From assembly GCF_032911225.1 (NCBI RefSeq), contig NZ_CP136600.1, positions 4,216,001 to 4,280,000 of the forward strand: a stretch of 64,000 nucleotides of DNA, given 5' to 3'. Positions 23,753 through 35,400 of the stretch are shown here, in pieces. Source of the DNA: Thalassotalea fonticola. Lineage in GTDB: Bacteria > Pseudomonadota > Gammaproteobacteria > Enterobacterales > Alteromonadaceae. The notes under the pieces were generated by a model. It was not told where the DNA came from, ran no database searches, and was given only the letters and a program-made list of their open reading frames with translations. Numbering within the stretch: position 1 is the stretch's first letter; every line of letters starts with the position of its first letter. Position numbers and translations under genes: made by a program.

Positions 23753-26374
23753 CTAGCGTGTTAATAAATTTTGACGGGCTAAGTATTTAGATGCCGTTCG
23801 GAACCAAAACCAGGTAATTTGGAAACGGCCATTTACTTGTTCAACGATACCTTGTGCAACACATGCAGCAAGCGCGCTATTAACAACTAAACCATGCAGA
23901 CGCAGGTTTTTAACAATATCATTTACACTACAGCGACCAAACTGACACAGCACTCGCAACACTAGTAGTGAATTAATATCGAAGTGTTCAATTATTTTCC
24001 CATTTGGTGATATAGGTAATTTAGCGACAAGCTTACCTTCACTATAAATAATAGAATTAGCAAAAGCCCGACAAGCAACTGCGGGATTACCATCGGCATA
24101 TCCCCAAATAATTCGGTAAATACCTGACTTGTTTCTGCTTTCAATTGAGTCATCTTCTATATCGGCAAGCTGCCTTGGAATAACGAGTTGAGCAAAATCG
24201 ATGTCTATTTCCGCTTCTTTACAGCGCAGCTCAAATAAATCGCTAATTTGATCTTCAGTCCAGCTTTTTAATTGAATATTGGTTGAAAAGAAACCGGTTG
24301 CTATGCCAAGAGCGTTTAAAAGGCTCCACGAGCTACTATCAAAGGTGAGTACCCAAAGAGCTAAACCTTTAAGTTCATTTATCCAACCGTATAAACGGCG
24401 AATTTCACGCTGTCCACTAGCCTCTGCAGTTAATAATCTATGACAGTTATCGAGTAAAACTAAATCAATCTCTTGCTCTTTAAGCGCTTTTACTATTTCA
24501 GAAGTCTTAATGTTTTCGCCTTCCAAACCGAGCTGATCTTTGACGGATTGTAAAATATCACTGAAATCCTCTGTACAGTTTAAAGTGATAGCCTTGCCAT
24601 GTTGTTTAGCTAAATCCTGTAAAAAATGTGTTTTACCAATGCCTCGTTCACCGGTGATTGCGATATGACTGCGTTCTTTATTTTCTAGCATCGTCATTAC
24701 TTTACTAACGGGACCTTCAAATACTGATGCTACATTTGAGTTATCACTATCGATAAGTATTTGGTAGATATCAGGATACAAGTTGGCTGCAGATTTTGTT
24801 TTTTCTAAAAGTTCGGTATTATCATTTAATAGCTTCTTGCGGTATATTTCAGCGGTAATTCTGCGGCCAGACTCAACTTTTGATATTAGGCTTAGAAAAA
24901 CTTTTGTGGCGACAAAGTAAATAACAAACACTAAAGCAACATTAGCAAAAATAAATCCTTTAATTCCTTTTCGCTCTGTGATCATTTTTTTGATTAATTC
25001 AGGGGCGTCTCGCTCCTCGTCGATGTAGTTGAAGCAATCTTTGCGCCATTGCAAAATAAAGAAGATATAAACAGGCAGTAGCAACAATCTGAATAGAGTT
25101 TCTAGCCACGCGAAAATGGTACCGTTGGCAATAAAAATTCCAGTTAATTCAAATGAAAGCTTATACCAACCCGCCCACCAAACAACTACTTTTAGTGAAG
25201 AAGACTGATTTTTAGTGATGTTTTTTAAAACATTTTGCTTACCGCGCTCAATCATTTTACTGAGGAAACTAAAGACAAAATAAGTTAAACATAACCAAAA
25301 TGTTAGGGTACTAATTACGTCAATAAGGATCTGTATTTGAACTATATCAATACTGCTTAAAATAAAATTTACAAACAGTAACCACTCTATTGGCGTACGA
25401 GTATTCTCAAAGTACCAAATAGCTCTCGCTGCTTTCATTCTGCCGGATGTTCTTGGACGAACAGCAAGAATTTTTTGTCGCCACTGTGGTAATCCCAATT
25501 TTGCCCAGCTTCGCCACTTTTTGAGTACAACAATAGCGATAAAAATCATCACTAGGTTGATGAATATATCTACCGGAGCTAAAGTGAATCTTTCTGGGAT
25601 TTCAATAACGCGTTGGAAGGTCGCTTTAAAGATGATCAGTATTTGCAAGCGAACATAATCAAATTCAAGTTTTGCTTCATTAATACCATTTAGTTTTGTA
25701 CTGGTGAGCAGTTCTCTAAATTCATCCGTAGCTTCTTTGAAAATATTATGACGAAGTAAGTAAAAGTTTTTTATTTCACTTGCTCGGCTAAATAGTTCGA
25801 TAAATTCTTCATCATTTCTAACTTGAGTAAGTAATTTTAAATCAACACCTTTATGTTTTATTTTTTCATACAGTTGTGCTGTTTTTTCAGCCATAACAGG
25901 TCGGATTCGGCCATATAGCTCTTCGTAGTCATCAGCACTTCGGCTTAAACTGGCAACCTTATCTTGCAATAGATAAAATTCTTGCTCAAATTTTTCTAAA
26001 CTATTGTCGGTAAGGTAATCTGAGTTTATTGGTTCAGGTTTATATTGATTTTCTTCTTCATTTTGTTCTGCCGCATTTTGTGCTTCAACATCACCTTCAC
26101 CTGTTTCATCAATCCTCGACCCCACATCATCTTCAGCTGTGTTTGGTAATTCTTTCTCTACTACTTGTTCTTTATTTTCCTTTATCGACTGAGCCTGAGT
26201 AATTTCTTGTTTTGAATTTTCGCTTTCAACCTTTTCAATGTTTTTATCTGATTTTGATTCTGCAGCGAAAGCTAATGTCTGGCAGCAAAAAATAAATAAA
26301 AACGTGATAAATAAAGCAGGGAAGTTCGCACATAATGTAATGGGCGATAAGCTGTATTTAGGGGGCAAACTCAT
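23753..26374 (-). CDS. Multi-pass membrane P-loop NTPase paired with an MscS channel
   Basis: I do not recognise a named family. The 873-residue product has a signal-like N-terminal segment (ending near FAAES), an acidic, Gln/Glu-rich low-complexity stretch (about 40-120), a helical region, then several transmembrane helices between about 268 and 496. A cytoplasmic NTPase follows with Walker A GERGIGKT (575-582), Walker B IDLVLLDN (D642) and a C-terminal winged-helix-like region. The layout resembles STAND or AAA+ (ORC/Cdc6-like) ATPases fused to a membrane part. ATG 26374 is preferred to an upstream TTG. The MscS gene follows after 10 bp, so the NTPase may gate or assemble the channel; this is inference. 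Confidence 0.8.
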   Translation of the reverse strand: MSLPPKYSLSPITLCANFPALFITFLFIFCCQTLAFAAESKSDKNIEKVESENSKQEITQAQSIKENKEQVVEKELPNTAEDDVGSRIDETGEGDVEAQNAAEQNEEENQYKPEPINSDYLTDNSLEKFEQEFYLLQDKVASLSRSADDYEELYGRIRPVMAEKTAQLYEKIKHKGVDLKLLTQVRNDEEFIELFSRASEIKNFYLLRHNIFKEATDEFRELLTSTKLNGINEAKLEFDYVRLQILIIFKATFQRVIEIPERFTLAPVDIFINLVMIFIAIVVLKKWRSWAKLGLPQWRQKILAVRPRTSGRMKAARAIWYFENTRTPIEWLLFVNFILSSIDIVQIQILIDVISTLTFWLCLTYFVFSFLSKMIERGKQNVLKNITKNQSSSLKVVVWWAGWYKLSFELTGIFIANGTIFAWLETLFRLLLLPVYIFFILQWRKDCFNYIDEERDAPELIKKMITERKGIKGFIFANVALVFVIYFVATKVFLSLISKVESGRRITAEIYRKKLLNDNTELLEKTKSAANLYPDIYQILIDSDNSNVASVFEGPVSKVMTMLENKERSHIAITGERGIGKTHFLQDLAKQHGKAITLNCTEDFSDILQSVKDQLGLEGENIKTSEIVKALKEQEIDLVLLDNCHRLLTAEASGQREIRRLYGWINELKGLALWVLTFDSSSWSLLNALGIATGFFSTNIQLKSWTEDQISDLFELRCKEAEIDIDFAQLVIPRQLADIEDDSIESRNKSGIYRIIWGYADGNPAVACRAFANSIIYSEGKLVAKLPISPNGKIIEHFDINSLLVLRVLCQFGRCSVNDIVKNLRLHGLVVNSALAACVAQGIVEQVNGRFQITWFWFRTASKYLARQNLLTR

Positions 26375-26492
26375 AAACAATCTCAACCAATATTTATTAT
26401 TATAAAAATATACTTGCTATTAGTATGTATTAGATTGTTATTTTTGCTAGTAAATAGCTGTAATAAAAGGTTATTTTTTTATATTTTAAATA

Positions 26493-26518
26493 CAAAAAAT
26501 CCAGCACTTGGCTGGATT
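26493..26518 (-). terminator. Intrinsic terminator of fbp
   Basis: On the minus strand AATCCAGC and GCTGGATT form a stem with CAAGT loop, followed by a T run (the A run at 26494-26499 on the plus strand). It lies just past the fbp stop. Confidence 0.85.
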
Positions 26519-26555
26519 CCCTGATGATTGAATTAATTTACTTTTAATTAATTTG

Positions 26556-27524
26556 TTATTTGTAGTAACTCAAACATTTTTCAACTTCGTTTTTAGAGCC
26601 TAAAATCACTTCAACTCGTTGATGAATATCGGTAGGTTGCATCTCCATAATTCTACCTTCGCTAGTAACACTTAAGCCACCGGCTTGTTCTATTAAGAAG
26701 CTCATTGGATTTGCTTCATACATTAAACGTAATTTGTAAGGTTTCTTAGGATCTTTAGTATCTGCAGGGTAAGTAAACAAACCACCTCGAACTAAAACAC
26801 GATGAACATCGCCCACCATAGCCGCAATCCAACGCATATTAAAATTACGTTCACGTGCTCCATCGGTACCAGCTACCAGGTCATTGATATAGTTTTGCAT
26901 TGGTTTATGCCAAAAACGTTGATTAGACATATTTGCCGCAAATTCAGATGTTTCTTCACTAACCATTACATTGCGTTCAGTTAACATAAAACTACCATGA
27001 GTTTTATCTAAGGTATAAAAATGTGTACCTTTACCTGTGGTCAAAGCTAAAATTGTTGCTGGACCGTATAGTACGTAACCGGCACAAACTTGGTTAACAC
27101 CAGGTTGTTTGAACATGTCAGGGTTATCTGCCGACATCCCTTCTGGTGCTTCCATAATTGAAAAAATAGTACCAATTAATGAATTAATTTCAATATTTGA
27201 ACTGCCATCTAACGGATCAAAAGAAACGATGTACTTGCCATTTTCATTGCCAGCAACAGAGGTATCTTCTTCTTCTGAAGAAATGGCCTTAACAAAACCA
27301 GATTCGAGTAGAATATCTTTTAGTAGTTGGTTAGAAACAACATCTAATTCTTTTTGCACTTCACCTTGAATATTTTCATCCAAAGTAGAGCCCATAACAC
27401 CACTTAAGTGTCCTTGGCCTACGCGAAAAGATATTTCTTTACAGGCGGCAAGGACGGTTTTTATTAAAGAAATCAAATCTAAAGGAACATTATCTTGACG
27501 TAACGCGGGAGCAATTCGTTGCAT
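26556..27524 (-). CDS. fbp: Class I fructose-1,6-bisphosphatase
   Basis: Fbp hydrolyses fructose-1,6-bisphosphate to fructose-6-phosphate in gluconeogenesis. The start at 27524 gives [12 protein letters not shown], which fits the family start; a longer frame to 27581 adds 19 residues without support. The 322-residue protein shows the metal-binding SSEEED and [14 protein letters not shown] motifs and the C-terminal substrate region [15 protein letters not shown]. It stands alone, divergent from a metalloprotease gene, and is followed by its own terminator. Confidence 0.96.
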   Translation of the reverse strand: MQRIAPALRQDNVPLDLISLIKTVLAACKEISFRVGQGHLSGVMGSTLDENIQGEVQKELDVVSNQLLKDILLESGFVKAISSEEEDTSVAGNENGKYIVSFDPLDGSSNIEINSLIGTIFSIMEAPEGMSADNPDMFKQPGVNQVCAGYVLYGPATILALTTGKGTHFYTLDKTHGSFMLTERNVMVSEETSEFAANMSNQRFWHKPMQNYINDLVAGTDGARERNFNMRWIAAMVGDVHRVLVRGGLFTYPADTKDPKKPYKLRLMYEANPMSFLIEQAGGLSVTSEGRIMEMQPTDIHQRVEVILGSKNEVEKCLSYYK

Positions 27525-27759
27525 GGTATACCTAGGCTTATGTAATAATTTAATGGAAGTTAACAAAACTTTTAACTGCACTTATTGTACTAAACAATCC
27601 ACTAAATCTCTAAATAAAAGTCTATTAATTAACATGAAATGAATTATTTTATTAAAACTTAATCAATTTGGGTAAAAAATTGAAGTTAGCGAAGTATTCA
27701 AATCATCTGCTATAAGGTATATTGCTTAAAAATAAAGTTATCATATTTATAGGATTATT

Positions 27760-30171
27760 ATGAAAAATGTAACTGTTACATTTTTATTTATTATTACGCT
27801 ATTGAGTTGCAATAGTTTGGCATTTTCAGCTGAGAAATTTAGCAAAGGTAAAGATTATCAGCAGGGGTTTGTGCCGTTTTATCTTGATAAAGAAAGTGGA
27901 AAAGTATTTGTTGAAATCAGTAAGTTTGAACAACAGTTTTTATTTCAAAGTAGTATGCCACATGGAGTTGGCTCTAATGATATCGGTTTAGATCGTGGTC
28001 AATTAGGTCAAACTCGTTTGGTGCAATTTGAACACGTTGGCAATAAAGTGTTTTTACGCCAACTTAATACGTATTATCGTGCAGATAGTGATAATACCTT
28101 AGAGCGTCAAGCTATTGATGAGGCTTTTGCATCATCTATTCTTTGGGGCTTTAAAGTAGAAAAAGTGGTGAATGATAAAGTTATCATCGACTACACCCCG
28201 TTCCTGTTGTCAGATATTCATGATCTGGCTGCTTCATTAAAATCTAGTAAGCAAGGCAATTATTCAATTGATGCTAGCCGCAGCGGTTTATATGAAAAGC
28301 GCACAAAAGCGTTCATTGATAATACTGAATTCGAAGCGATTGTTACCTTTAAAGGTAAAGATGCTGGTAAACACTTACGTTCAGTAACACCTGATTCTAA
28401 TGCGCTTACAGTTAATTTTCATCATTCATTAATACGCTTGCCAGATGATCAATACCAAGCAAGAAAGTTTCATACCTACTCGGGTATGTGGTCAGTGGAA
28501 TATGCTGATTACGCGAGCAACATCGACGAGCCATTATTACAACGAGTTATTCCAAGACATCGTTTAAATAAAAAAGATCCCAATTCAGCAATAAGTGAAG
28601 CTATTGAGCCAATAATTTATTATCTTGACCCCGGTGTACCTGAGCCTGTGCGCTCGGCATTACTTGAAGGAGCATTATGGTGGGATCAAGCATTTTCAGC
28701 CATAGGTTATAAAGATGCGTTCCAAGTAAAAATGCTACCTGCAGATGCCGACCCAATGGATGTACGCTATAACGTTATTCAGTGGGTGCACAGAGCTACT
28801 CGTGGTTGGTCATATGGTGCGTCAGTTGTTGACCCACGCACTGGTGAAATATTGAAAGGTCATGTTACTTTGGGCTCATTACGCGTGCGCCAAGATTACT
28901 TAATCGCTTTAGGGCTAACATCACCGTTTAAAAGCAGCGATGTAAATACCAACGATCAAAAAGAAATGGCGTTGGCTCGTATTCGTCAATTATCAGCTCA
29001 TGAAGTCGGTCATACGCTGGGTATTGCCCATAACTTCTCGGCGAGTGTGAATAACCGCGCCTCGGTTATGGATTATCCTCATCCACTAATTACTTTAGAT
29101 GCACAAGGCGATATTGATTTATCTAATGCGTATGCAACCGATATAGGCGTGTGGGACAAACACGTCATTAATTATGCTTACGCTGATTTTGATAATGAAC
29201 AGCAAGGTTTAGCTCAGGTAATAAAAGCAGCCAAAGCACAAGGATTGCAATACATGTCTGATCCTGATGCTCGTCCAAAGTCGGGTGCTGAAGCGGCAGG
29301 GCACTTATGGGATAATGGTGACGATCCTGTTACTGAGTTAACTAGAGTTATGGCTGTTAGAGCGAAAGCATTGGGCAACTTTGGCATTAACAGTATCGAA
29401 CAAGGTACGCCTTTTTCTGAACTTGAAGATACTTTAGTGCCAGTGTATAACTTTCATCGTTATCAAGTCGAAGCTGCAGCTAAAGTAATTGCCGGGGTTA
29501 ATTACTCCTATGCGGTTAAAGGCGAAGATAATGCCGCACAATCAGTAGTTTCAGCCGAAAAACAGCAGGCGGCAATAAATGCCTTATTAACGACAATTGC
29601 GCCAGAGTTCTTAACGTTATCAAATGACCTAATTAGCCTGATACCGCCCAAAGCATATGGCTATAATCGCTCTCGTGAAAGCTTTAGTTCAAACACTTCG
29701 TTATCGTTTGATCCGGTAACCGCAGCACAAGCAAGTGCCAAACATACCTTGTCATTAATGCTTGCACCACCAAGACTTGCTCGTTTAAACCAGCAGCATA
29801 TGTTAGATAATCGTATTCCATCGGTGCACAATTTAATGTCTGAAATTATTACGGCAACAATTAAACAAGATAGCAAAACAGGTTTAGAAATCGCTGTACA
29901 GCAACGGATTAACCAACAAGTACTCGATAGTGTCTTGGCGCTGTTTCATAACGATAAATTAGTTGCTGAAGTTCGTAGCCAAGTTTATGCGAGCTTGCTT
30001 GATTTACAAATGTGGTTGAAAGGCAAAACTTCATACCACTTCAAGAGCAATGCTTTGTATGCTCAATATCATTTATTACAACAACAGATTGCTTTTAGTC
30101 TGCAACAAGGTAAAACTATTATCAAAGAAGTACCAGTAAACATGCCTCCTGGTTCACCAATCGGCGGGTAA
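27760..30171 (+). CDS. Large exported zinc metalloprotease (DUF5117/DUF4953-type, HExxH)
   Basis: The 803-residue protein has a signal peptide; LLSC at residues 14-17 could be a lipobox, but AFSAE gives an alternative ordinary cleavage site near residue 24. The middle carries the gluzincin/metzincin-like zinc motif HEVGHTLGIAHNFSASV (about residues 415-431), which contains HExxHxxGxxH, and a downstream SVMDYPHP Met-turn-like segment, as in metzincins. The flanking regions match my memory of the DUF5117/DUF5118 and DUF4953 domains in secreted proteases of marine bacteria. It probably degrades proteins in the periplasm or outside the cell; no substrate can be named. Confidence 0.85.
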   Translation: MKNVTVTFLFIITLLSCNSLAFSAEKFSKGKDYQQGFVPFYLDKESGKVFVEISKFEQQFLFQSSMPHGVGSNDIGLDRGQLGQTRLVQFEHVGNKVFLRQLNTYYRADSDNTLERQAIDEAFASSILWGFKVEKVVNDKVIIDYTPFLLSDIHDLAASLKSSKQGNYSIDASRSGLYEKRTKAFIDNTEFEAIVTFKGKDAGKHLRSVTPDSNALTVNFHHSLIRLPDDQYQARKFHTYSGMWSVEYADYASNIDEPLLQRVIPRHRLNKKDPNSAISEAIEPIIYYLDPGVPEPVRSALLEGALWWDQAFSAIGYKDAFQVKMLPADADPMDVRYNVIQWVHRATRGWSYGASVVDPRTGEILKGHVTLGSLRVRQDYLIALGLTSPFKSSDVNTNDQKEMALARIRQLSAHEVGHTLGIAHNFSASVNNRASVMDYPHPLITLDAQGDIDLSNAYATDIGVWDKHVINYAYADFDNEQQGLAQVIKAAKAQGLQYMSDPDARPKSGAEAAGHLWDNGDDPVTELTRVMAVRAKALGNFGINSIEQGTPFSELEDTLVPVYNFHRYQVEAAAKVIAGVNYSYAVKGEDNAAQSVVSAEKQQAAINALLTTIAPEFLTLSNDLISLIPPKAYGYNRSRESFSSNTSLSFDPVTAAQASAKHTLSLMLAPPRLARLNQQHMLDNRIPSVHNLMSEIITATIKQDSKTGLEIAVQQRINQQVLDSVLALFHNDKLVAEVRSQVYASLLDLQMWLKGKTSYHFKSNALYAQYHLLQQQIAFSLQQGKTIIKEVPVNMPPGSPIGG

Positions 30172-30204
30172 CAAGGTATTAAGCAACGGATTAAGTAAAG
30201 TTTA

Positions 30205-31566
30205 ATGAGCAAACACGTACATATTTTAGGAATTTGCGGCACATTTATGGGCGGTATTGCCGCCATCGCTAAACAGCTTGGCTTTCGAGTGTCAGGTTGT
30301 GATGCCAATGTGTATCCACCAATGAGCACCCAACTCGAAGAGTTGGGTATTGAGCTAATGCAAGGCTATAAAACCGAGCATTTAACTGATGAACCCGACA
30401 TTGTTATTGTGGGCAATGCCATGTCGCGTGGTAACCCAATGGTTGAGTACGTAATGGCACGTAATATTCCCTACACTTCTGGGCCACAATGGTTATTGGA
30501 AAACGTATTAAAAGACAGGTGGGTATTGGCAGTTGCGGGCACACATGGCAAAACGACTACAAGCTCTATGCTGGCCTGGATCTTAGAATATGCACATTTA
30601 ACTCCGGGATACCTGATAGGCGGCGTTCCACAAAACTTTGATACCTCGGCGCGGCTTGGTAATTCGCCGTTTTTTGTTATTGAAGCCGACGAATACGACA
30701 CTGCATTTTTTGATAAACGTTCTAAGTTTGTTCATTATCGCCCGCGAACATTAGTAATGAATAACCTTGAATTTGATCATGCCGATATTTTTGATAGCTT
30801 AGCTGATATTCAGCGCCAGTTTCATCATGTGGTGAGAATGGTACCGGGTAATGGTTTGCTGCTTGCTCCGATAAACGAGCAAGCATTAACTGAAACATTA
30901 GCTATGGGCAGTTGGACTCCAGTTGAGTATTCGGGTGATGAGTCCGGTTGGCTTGCAGAAAAAATTAATACTGATGGTAGTAAATTTCATGTTTATTTTA
31001 ATCAGCAACTACAAGGCACTGTGCAGTGGAATTTAATTGGCGACTTCAATATTGATAATGCGCTAATGGCCATTGCTGCAGCAAGACATGCTGGTGTACC
31101 TAGTCACGTGGCAATAGATGCTCTGGCTGAGTTTGTTAACACTAAGCGCCGGCAGGAGTTAATTGGCGAAGTAAATGCGATAAAAGTTTATGATGATTTT
31201 GCCCACCACCCAACCGCAATTAGTAAGAATCTTGCCGGCTTTAGAGCCAAGGTAGGTAGTGAGCGCATACTAGCTGTGCTAGAACCAAGATCAAATACAA
31301 TGAAATCTGGCGTTCATAAAGATACCCTCGCTGCTTCATTAGATGATGCCGATATGGTTTACCTATACCAGGATGAAAATGTTAAATGGTCGGTCAGTGA
31401 TCTCATTAATGATTGTAAAGCTCCTGCGCAATGTAAAGATAACATAAATGATTTAATCGAGTTAGTTGCTAATGAAGCTAAAGCAGGCGATCATATTGTA
31501 GTAATGAGCAATGGTGGCTTCGGCAGTTTTCATACTAGACTGATAGAAACACTTAAGAAGCCATAG
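30205..31566 (+). CDS. mpl: UDP-MurNAc:L-Ala-gamma-D-Glu-meso-DAP ligase (murein tripeptide recycling)
   Basis: Mpl attaches the recycled tripeptide L-Ala-gamma-D-Glu-meso-DAP to UDP-MurNAc, returning wall fragments to peptidoglycan synthesis. The 453-residue protein begins HVHILGICGTFMGGIAAIAKQLG, typical for Mpl and MurC relatives, and has the ATP-binding GTHGKTTTSSMLAW, ADEYDTAFFDKRSKFVHYRPR and the DDFAHHPTA motif. It starts 33 bp after the metalloprotease gene. The anmK and M23-peptidase genes later in the window belong to the same wall-recycling theme but to a separate transcript. Confidence 0.95.
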   Translation: MSKHVHILGICGTFMGGIAAIAKQLGFRVSGCDANVYPPMSTQLEELGIELMQGYKTEHLTDEPDIVIVGNAMSRGNPMVEYVMARNIPYTSGPQWLLENVLKDRWVLAVAGTHGKTTTSSMLAWILEYAHLTPGYLIGGVPQNFDTSARLGNSPFFVIEADEYDTAFFDKRSKFVHYRPRTLVMNNLEFDHADIFDSLADIQRQFHHVVRMVPGNGLLLAPINEQALTETLAMGSWTPVEYSGDESGWLAEKINTDGSKFHVYFNQQLQGTVQWNLIGDFNIDNALMAIAAARHAGVPSHVAIDALAEFVNTKRRQELIGEVNAIKVYDDFAHHPTAISKNLAGFRAKVGSERILAVLEPRSNTMKSGVHKDTLAASLDDADMVYLYQDENVKWSVSDLINDCKAPAQCKDNINDLIELVANEAKAGDHIVVMSNGGFGSFHTRLIETLKKP

Positions 31567-31583
31567 CGCAGGTACAAATTTCT

Positions 31584-31611
31584 ATCATCCCGTACTTGTT
31601 ACGGGATCCAT
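31584..31611. repeat. Short palindromic repeat (ATCCCGT/ACGGGAT)
   Basis: ATCCCGTACTTGTTACGGGAT forms a 7-bp-plus stem, flanked by TC and CC/CA. Such units are common dispersed intergenic repeats in marine gammaproteobacteria as I recall. It sits between mpl and ubiX and might also stop or weaken transcription, though there is no T run. Confidence 0.55.
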
Positions 31612-31634
31612 ACAAAAACTAAAAGAGAATACAC

Positions 31635-32252
31635 TTGGCAGACTTTAACGGAAAAATTACATTAGCAATCACAGGCGCGTCAGGCTCTTTGTATGCCCTA
31701 CGGTTATTAGAATGCTTAGTTGCAGCAAATTATCAAGTGTATGTTCTTGTCTCTAGTGCTGCTCGCGTTGTTCTTGATACCGAAGTGAACGTTAAACTAC
31801 CTGCTAACCCGGATGCGGCTACAAAGTTTTTAACGGATAAATACCAAGCAAAAGCTGAGCAAATTACCGTGTTTGGCAAAGAACAATGGTTCTCACCGGT
31901 AGCTTCAGGATCTGCCGCGCCTAAACAGATGGTTGTTTGCCCATGTTCAACAGGAACGCTTGCCGCAATCAGCCAGGGTATGAGCGATAATTTAATTGAA
32001 CGAGCCGCTGATGTAGTAATTAAAGAGCGTGGTCAGTTGATTATGGTACCAAGAGAAACACCATTCTCAACCATACATTTAGCCAACATGCATAGCCTGT
32101 CGCAAATGGGCGTAACCATTATGCCTGCCGCACCTGGTTTTTATCATAATCCTGAATCCATCAATGATTTAATCGATTTTATGGTGGGGCGCATGCTTGA
32201 CCATATCGGCATCGAACAAACCATTATGCCACGCTGGGGATATTCGAGTTAA
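31635..32252 (+). CDS. ubiX: Flavin prenyltransferase UbiX
   Basis: UbiX attaches a dimethylallyl group to FMN, making the prenylated flavin cofactor used by the decarboxylase UbiD in ubiquinone synthesis. The 205-residue protein starts at a TTG ([18 protein letters not shown]) after AAAAGAGAA; no ATG lies in a suitable place. Motifs include the FMN loop [14 protein letters not shown], the [16 protein letters not shown] segment and [18 protein letters not shown]. ubiD is not in the window. It follows mpl after 68 bp containing a short palindromic repeat. Confidence 0.94.
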   Translation: MADFNGKITLAITGASGSLYALRLLECLVAANYQVYVLVSSAARVVLDTEVNVKLPANPDAATKFLTDKYQAKAEQITVFGKEQWFSPVASGSAAPKQMVVCPCSTGTLAAISQGMSDNLIERAADVVIKERGQLIMVPRETPFSTIHLANMHSLSQMGVTIMPAAPGFYHNPESINDLIDFMVGRMLDHIGIEQTIMPRWGYSS

Positions 32253-32434
32253 CAGCAACATACTATTGCTTTATTGCACCCTGTAACTCACCGCTAAAAC
32301 CCTGTCACTCGCCTTAAAAATGATCATCATTTTGTAACCTTTCTTTACACTTTGTCGTCAATGTGTTCTATTTTGTGCAACTAAAAAAGCTGGCTACGTT
32401 AGCGAGTTAAATAAGAACGAGATAGGGCAGATAC

Positions 32435-35400
32435 ATGTCACTTTTTAAAATGAAAACAAAACCGTCAATTATAGCCGCTACGCTTAGTGTGTTGTTGGCA
32501 TCTACAGCATCTTTTGCTGCGGAAGAAACAAATGAAGTTGCCGGCAAAGAAGAAAAGAAAGCCGAATGGATCGTGGATGAACCGCAAGGTGAATTTATTA
32601 CCGCAAAAGTAAACGTTAACCAAGGTACTTGGATGAACGTTGATATTAGCCCCGATGGCAAAAATATTGTCTTTGATTTATTAGGTGATATCTACATCAT
32701 GCCAGTAAGTGGTGGTGAAGCTAAAGTGCTAACTTCCGATATTGCTTGGCAAATGCAACCAACCTTTTCTCCTGATGGTAAGCATATTGCATTTACCTCA
32801 GATCAAGGTGGTGGCGACAACATTTGGGTAATGGAAGTTGATGGCTCAAATCAAACTGCTGTTACTAATGAGACATTTCGTTTAATTAACTCTCCTGCAT
32901 GGAGCCCCGATGGCGACTACATTGTTGCTCGTAAGCATTTTACCGGTAGCCGTTCATTAGGTGCTGGTGAAGTGTGGATGTACCACAAAACTGGTGGCGA
33001 TGGCATGATGTTGACCAAACGTCCTAATGAGCAAAAAGATTTAGGCGAACCTGCATTTTCACCTGATGGCAAATATGTTTATTTTTCTCAAGATGCCACA
33101 CCGGGCAAAACCTTTCATTATTCAAAGGATAGTGAAAAGGGTATTTATAAAATCAAACGACTTGATCGTGAAACTGGTGAAATTGAAGTTATATTATCTG
33201 GTCGCGGTGGTGCTATTCGTCCTACGCCATCACCAGATGGGACAAAAATCGCATATATATCCCGTGTCGATTTTCAAAGTACCTTATTCATTTATGATCT
33301 AAAAACTGGCGAGCAAACACCTGTTTACAATAAACTTGATCGTGATATGCAGGAAACTTGGGCTATTCATGGCGTTTACCCAACTATGGCCTGGACTCCT
33401 GACAATGAAGACATTATCTTTTGGGCTGGCGGTAAAATTAACAAGCTAAACCTAGAAGATAAACAATCGGAAGTTATTGAGTTTAATGTTACGGCTGAAA
33501 AGCAAATGCAAAAAGCGTTACGTTTTAGCCAAAATATTGATGTTGAAAATTTTGATGTAAAAATGCTTCGCGATGTTGAAATATCTCCTAACGGTAAAAA
33601 AGTATTATTTGAAGCATTAGGTCATGTTTATACACGTTCTTTACCTGATGGCAAACCAAAGCGTTTAACTAAGCAAACCGACCATTTTGAGCTTAACCCA
33701 AGTTTCTCACGAGATGGTAAACAAATCGTTTTCTCAACCTGGGATGATGATAAACAAGGTAATATTCGTGTAGTATCGGCGAAATCTGGTAAAGGCAAAA
33801 ACTTATTATCTGAGCCGGGCAAATATGTCGAAGCGACGTTTTCACCCGATGGTAAAACAGTAGTTTACTCAAAGGTTGAAGGCGGTTTTATTACTAACCC
33901 GAAATGGGGGGTAAATCCAGGTATTTACCAAGTGCCTGCAAAAGGCGGTAAAGCTAAACTAATTACTGATAATGGTAGTGCCCCGCAATTTGCCGATAGA
34001 AACGATCGTATATACATACAACGTTATGGTAAAACCCCAGAACTGGCCCGTGTAGATTTAGATGGTCAAAATGACAAGACGCTATACACCGGAAAATACG
34101 CTACCGAATTTAAAGTTGCGCCAAATGGTAAATACCTTGCATTTGCTGAGCGTTTTAAAGTTTTTGTAACACCTCTGGTTGAACGTGGTGATGTTATTAA
34201 CATTGGGCCAAGTGCAAAAAACATCCCGGTACGTAAGCTATCAGTTCGTGCTGGTGAGAGCATTAGTTTTAATGCAAAAAGTGATGAAATTTATTGGAGC
34301 TTAGGCCCTGATTTATATCAAGCTAGCTTAAACGGTATGTTCGATATTGGTTATAAAGTTGATGAAGAGTTAGAGCCAACTATTACTTCTCTGGGCTTTA
34401 GTAAAGCAGCCGATGCGCCAAAAGGTTTAGTCGCTTTAGTTGGTGGCCAAGTTATTACTATGGAAGGTGAAGACGTTATTACCGACGGTGTGGTATTAAT
34501 CGAAGGCAAGCACATTAAAGCGGTAGGAAAAAAAGGTGAAGTAAACATTCCATCTGACGCTGAAATTATTGATGTTACTGGTAAATCAGTAATGCCTGGT
34601 TTAGTCGATGCTCATGCCCATGGCCCACAAGGGTCAAATGAGATCATTCCGCAGCAAAACTGGAAAAACTACGCAACACTTTCTTTAGGTGTAACTACTA
34701 TTCATGATCCATCTAACGATACTACTGAAATTTTTTCAGCAAGTGAGCTGCAAAAAGCTGGTGATATTGTTGGTCCGCGTATCTTTTCTACCGGTAGTAT
34801 CTTATATGGTGCATCTGCCGCAGGTTATACCTCGCATGTGGATAGTTTAGATGATGCAAAGTTCCAACTAGAGCGCTTACAAAAAGTGGGGGCGTTTTCA
34901 GTTAAATCATACAATCAACCGCGTCGTAATCAACGTCAGCAAATTATTCAGGCTGGCCGTGAAATGGGCATGATGGTTGTGCCTGAAGGTGGCTCATTAT
35001 TGCAGCACAACCTTTCTATGGTTGCTGATGGTCATACGTCTCTAGAGCACTCAATCTCAACCGCTAAAATTTATGATGATATTCGTCAGTTCTGGCAACA
35101 ATCTGAAACTGCGTATGTACCGACTTTGGTTGTGTCTTACGGTGGTATTTCTGGTGAGCATTACTGGTACGATAAAACTGAAGTTTGGAAACACCCTCGT
35201 TTAAGTAAGTATGTACCGGCTGATGTTTTAGCACCACGGGCAATGCGTAGAACAACGGCGCCGCATCATCATTATAACCACTTTAGTGTGGCCAATGTTG
35301 CTAAAGAAATGCAAGATATGGGCGTATTAGTCGGTATTGGTGCGCATGGTCAACGCGAAGGTTTAGCGGCTCATTGGGAAATGTGGATGATGGCACAAGG

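Noticed and set aside
32318..32336. AAAATGATCATCATTTT upstream of the amidohydrolase, seen as a possible Fur box
   Set aside because: It is only loosely similar to the 19-bp Fur consensus, and no iron-related gene follows.
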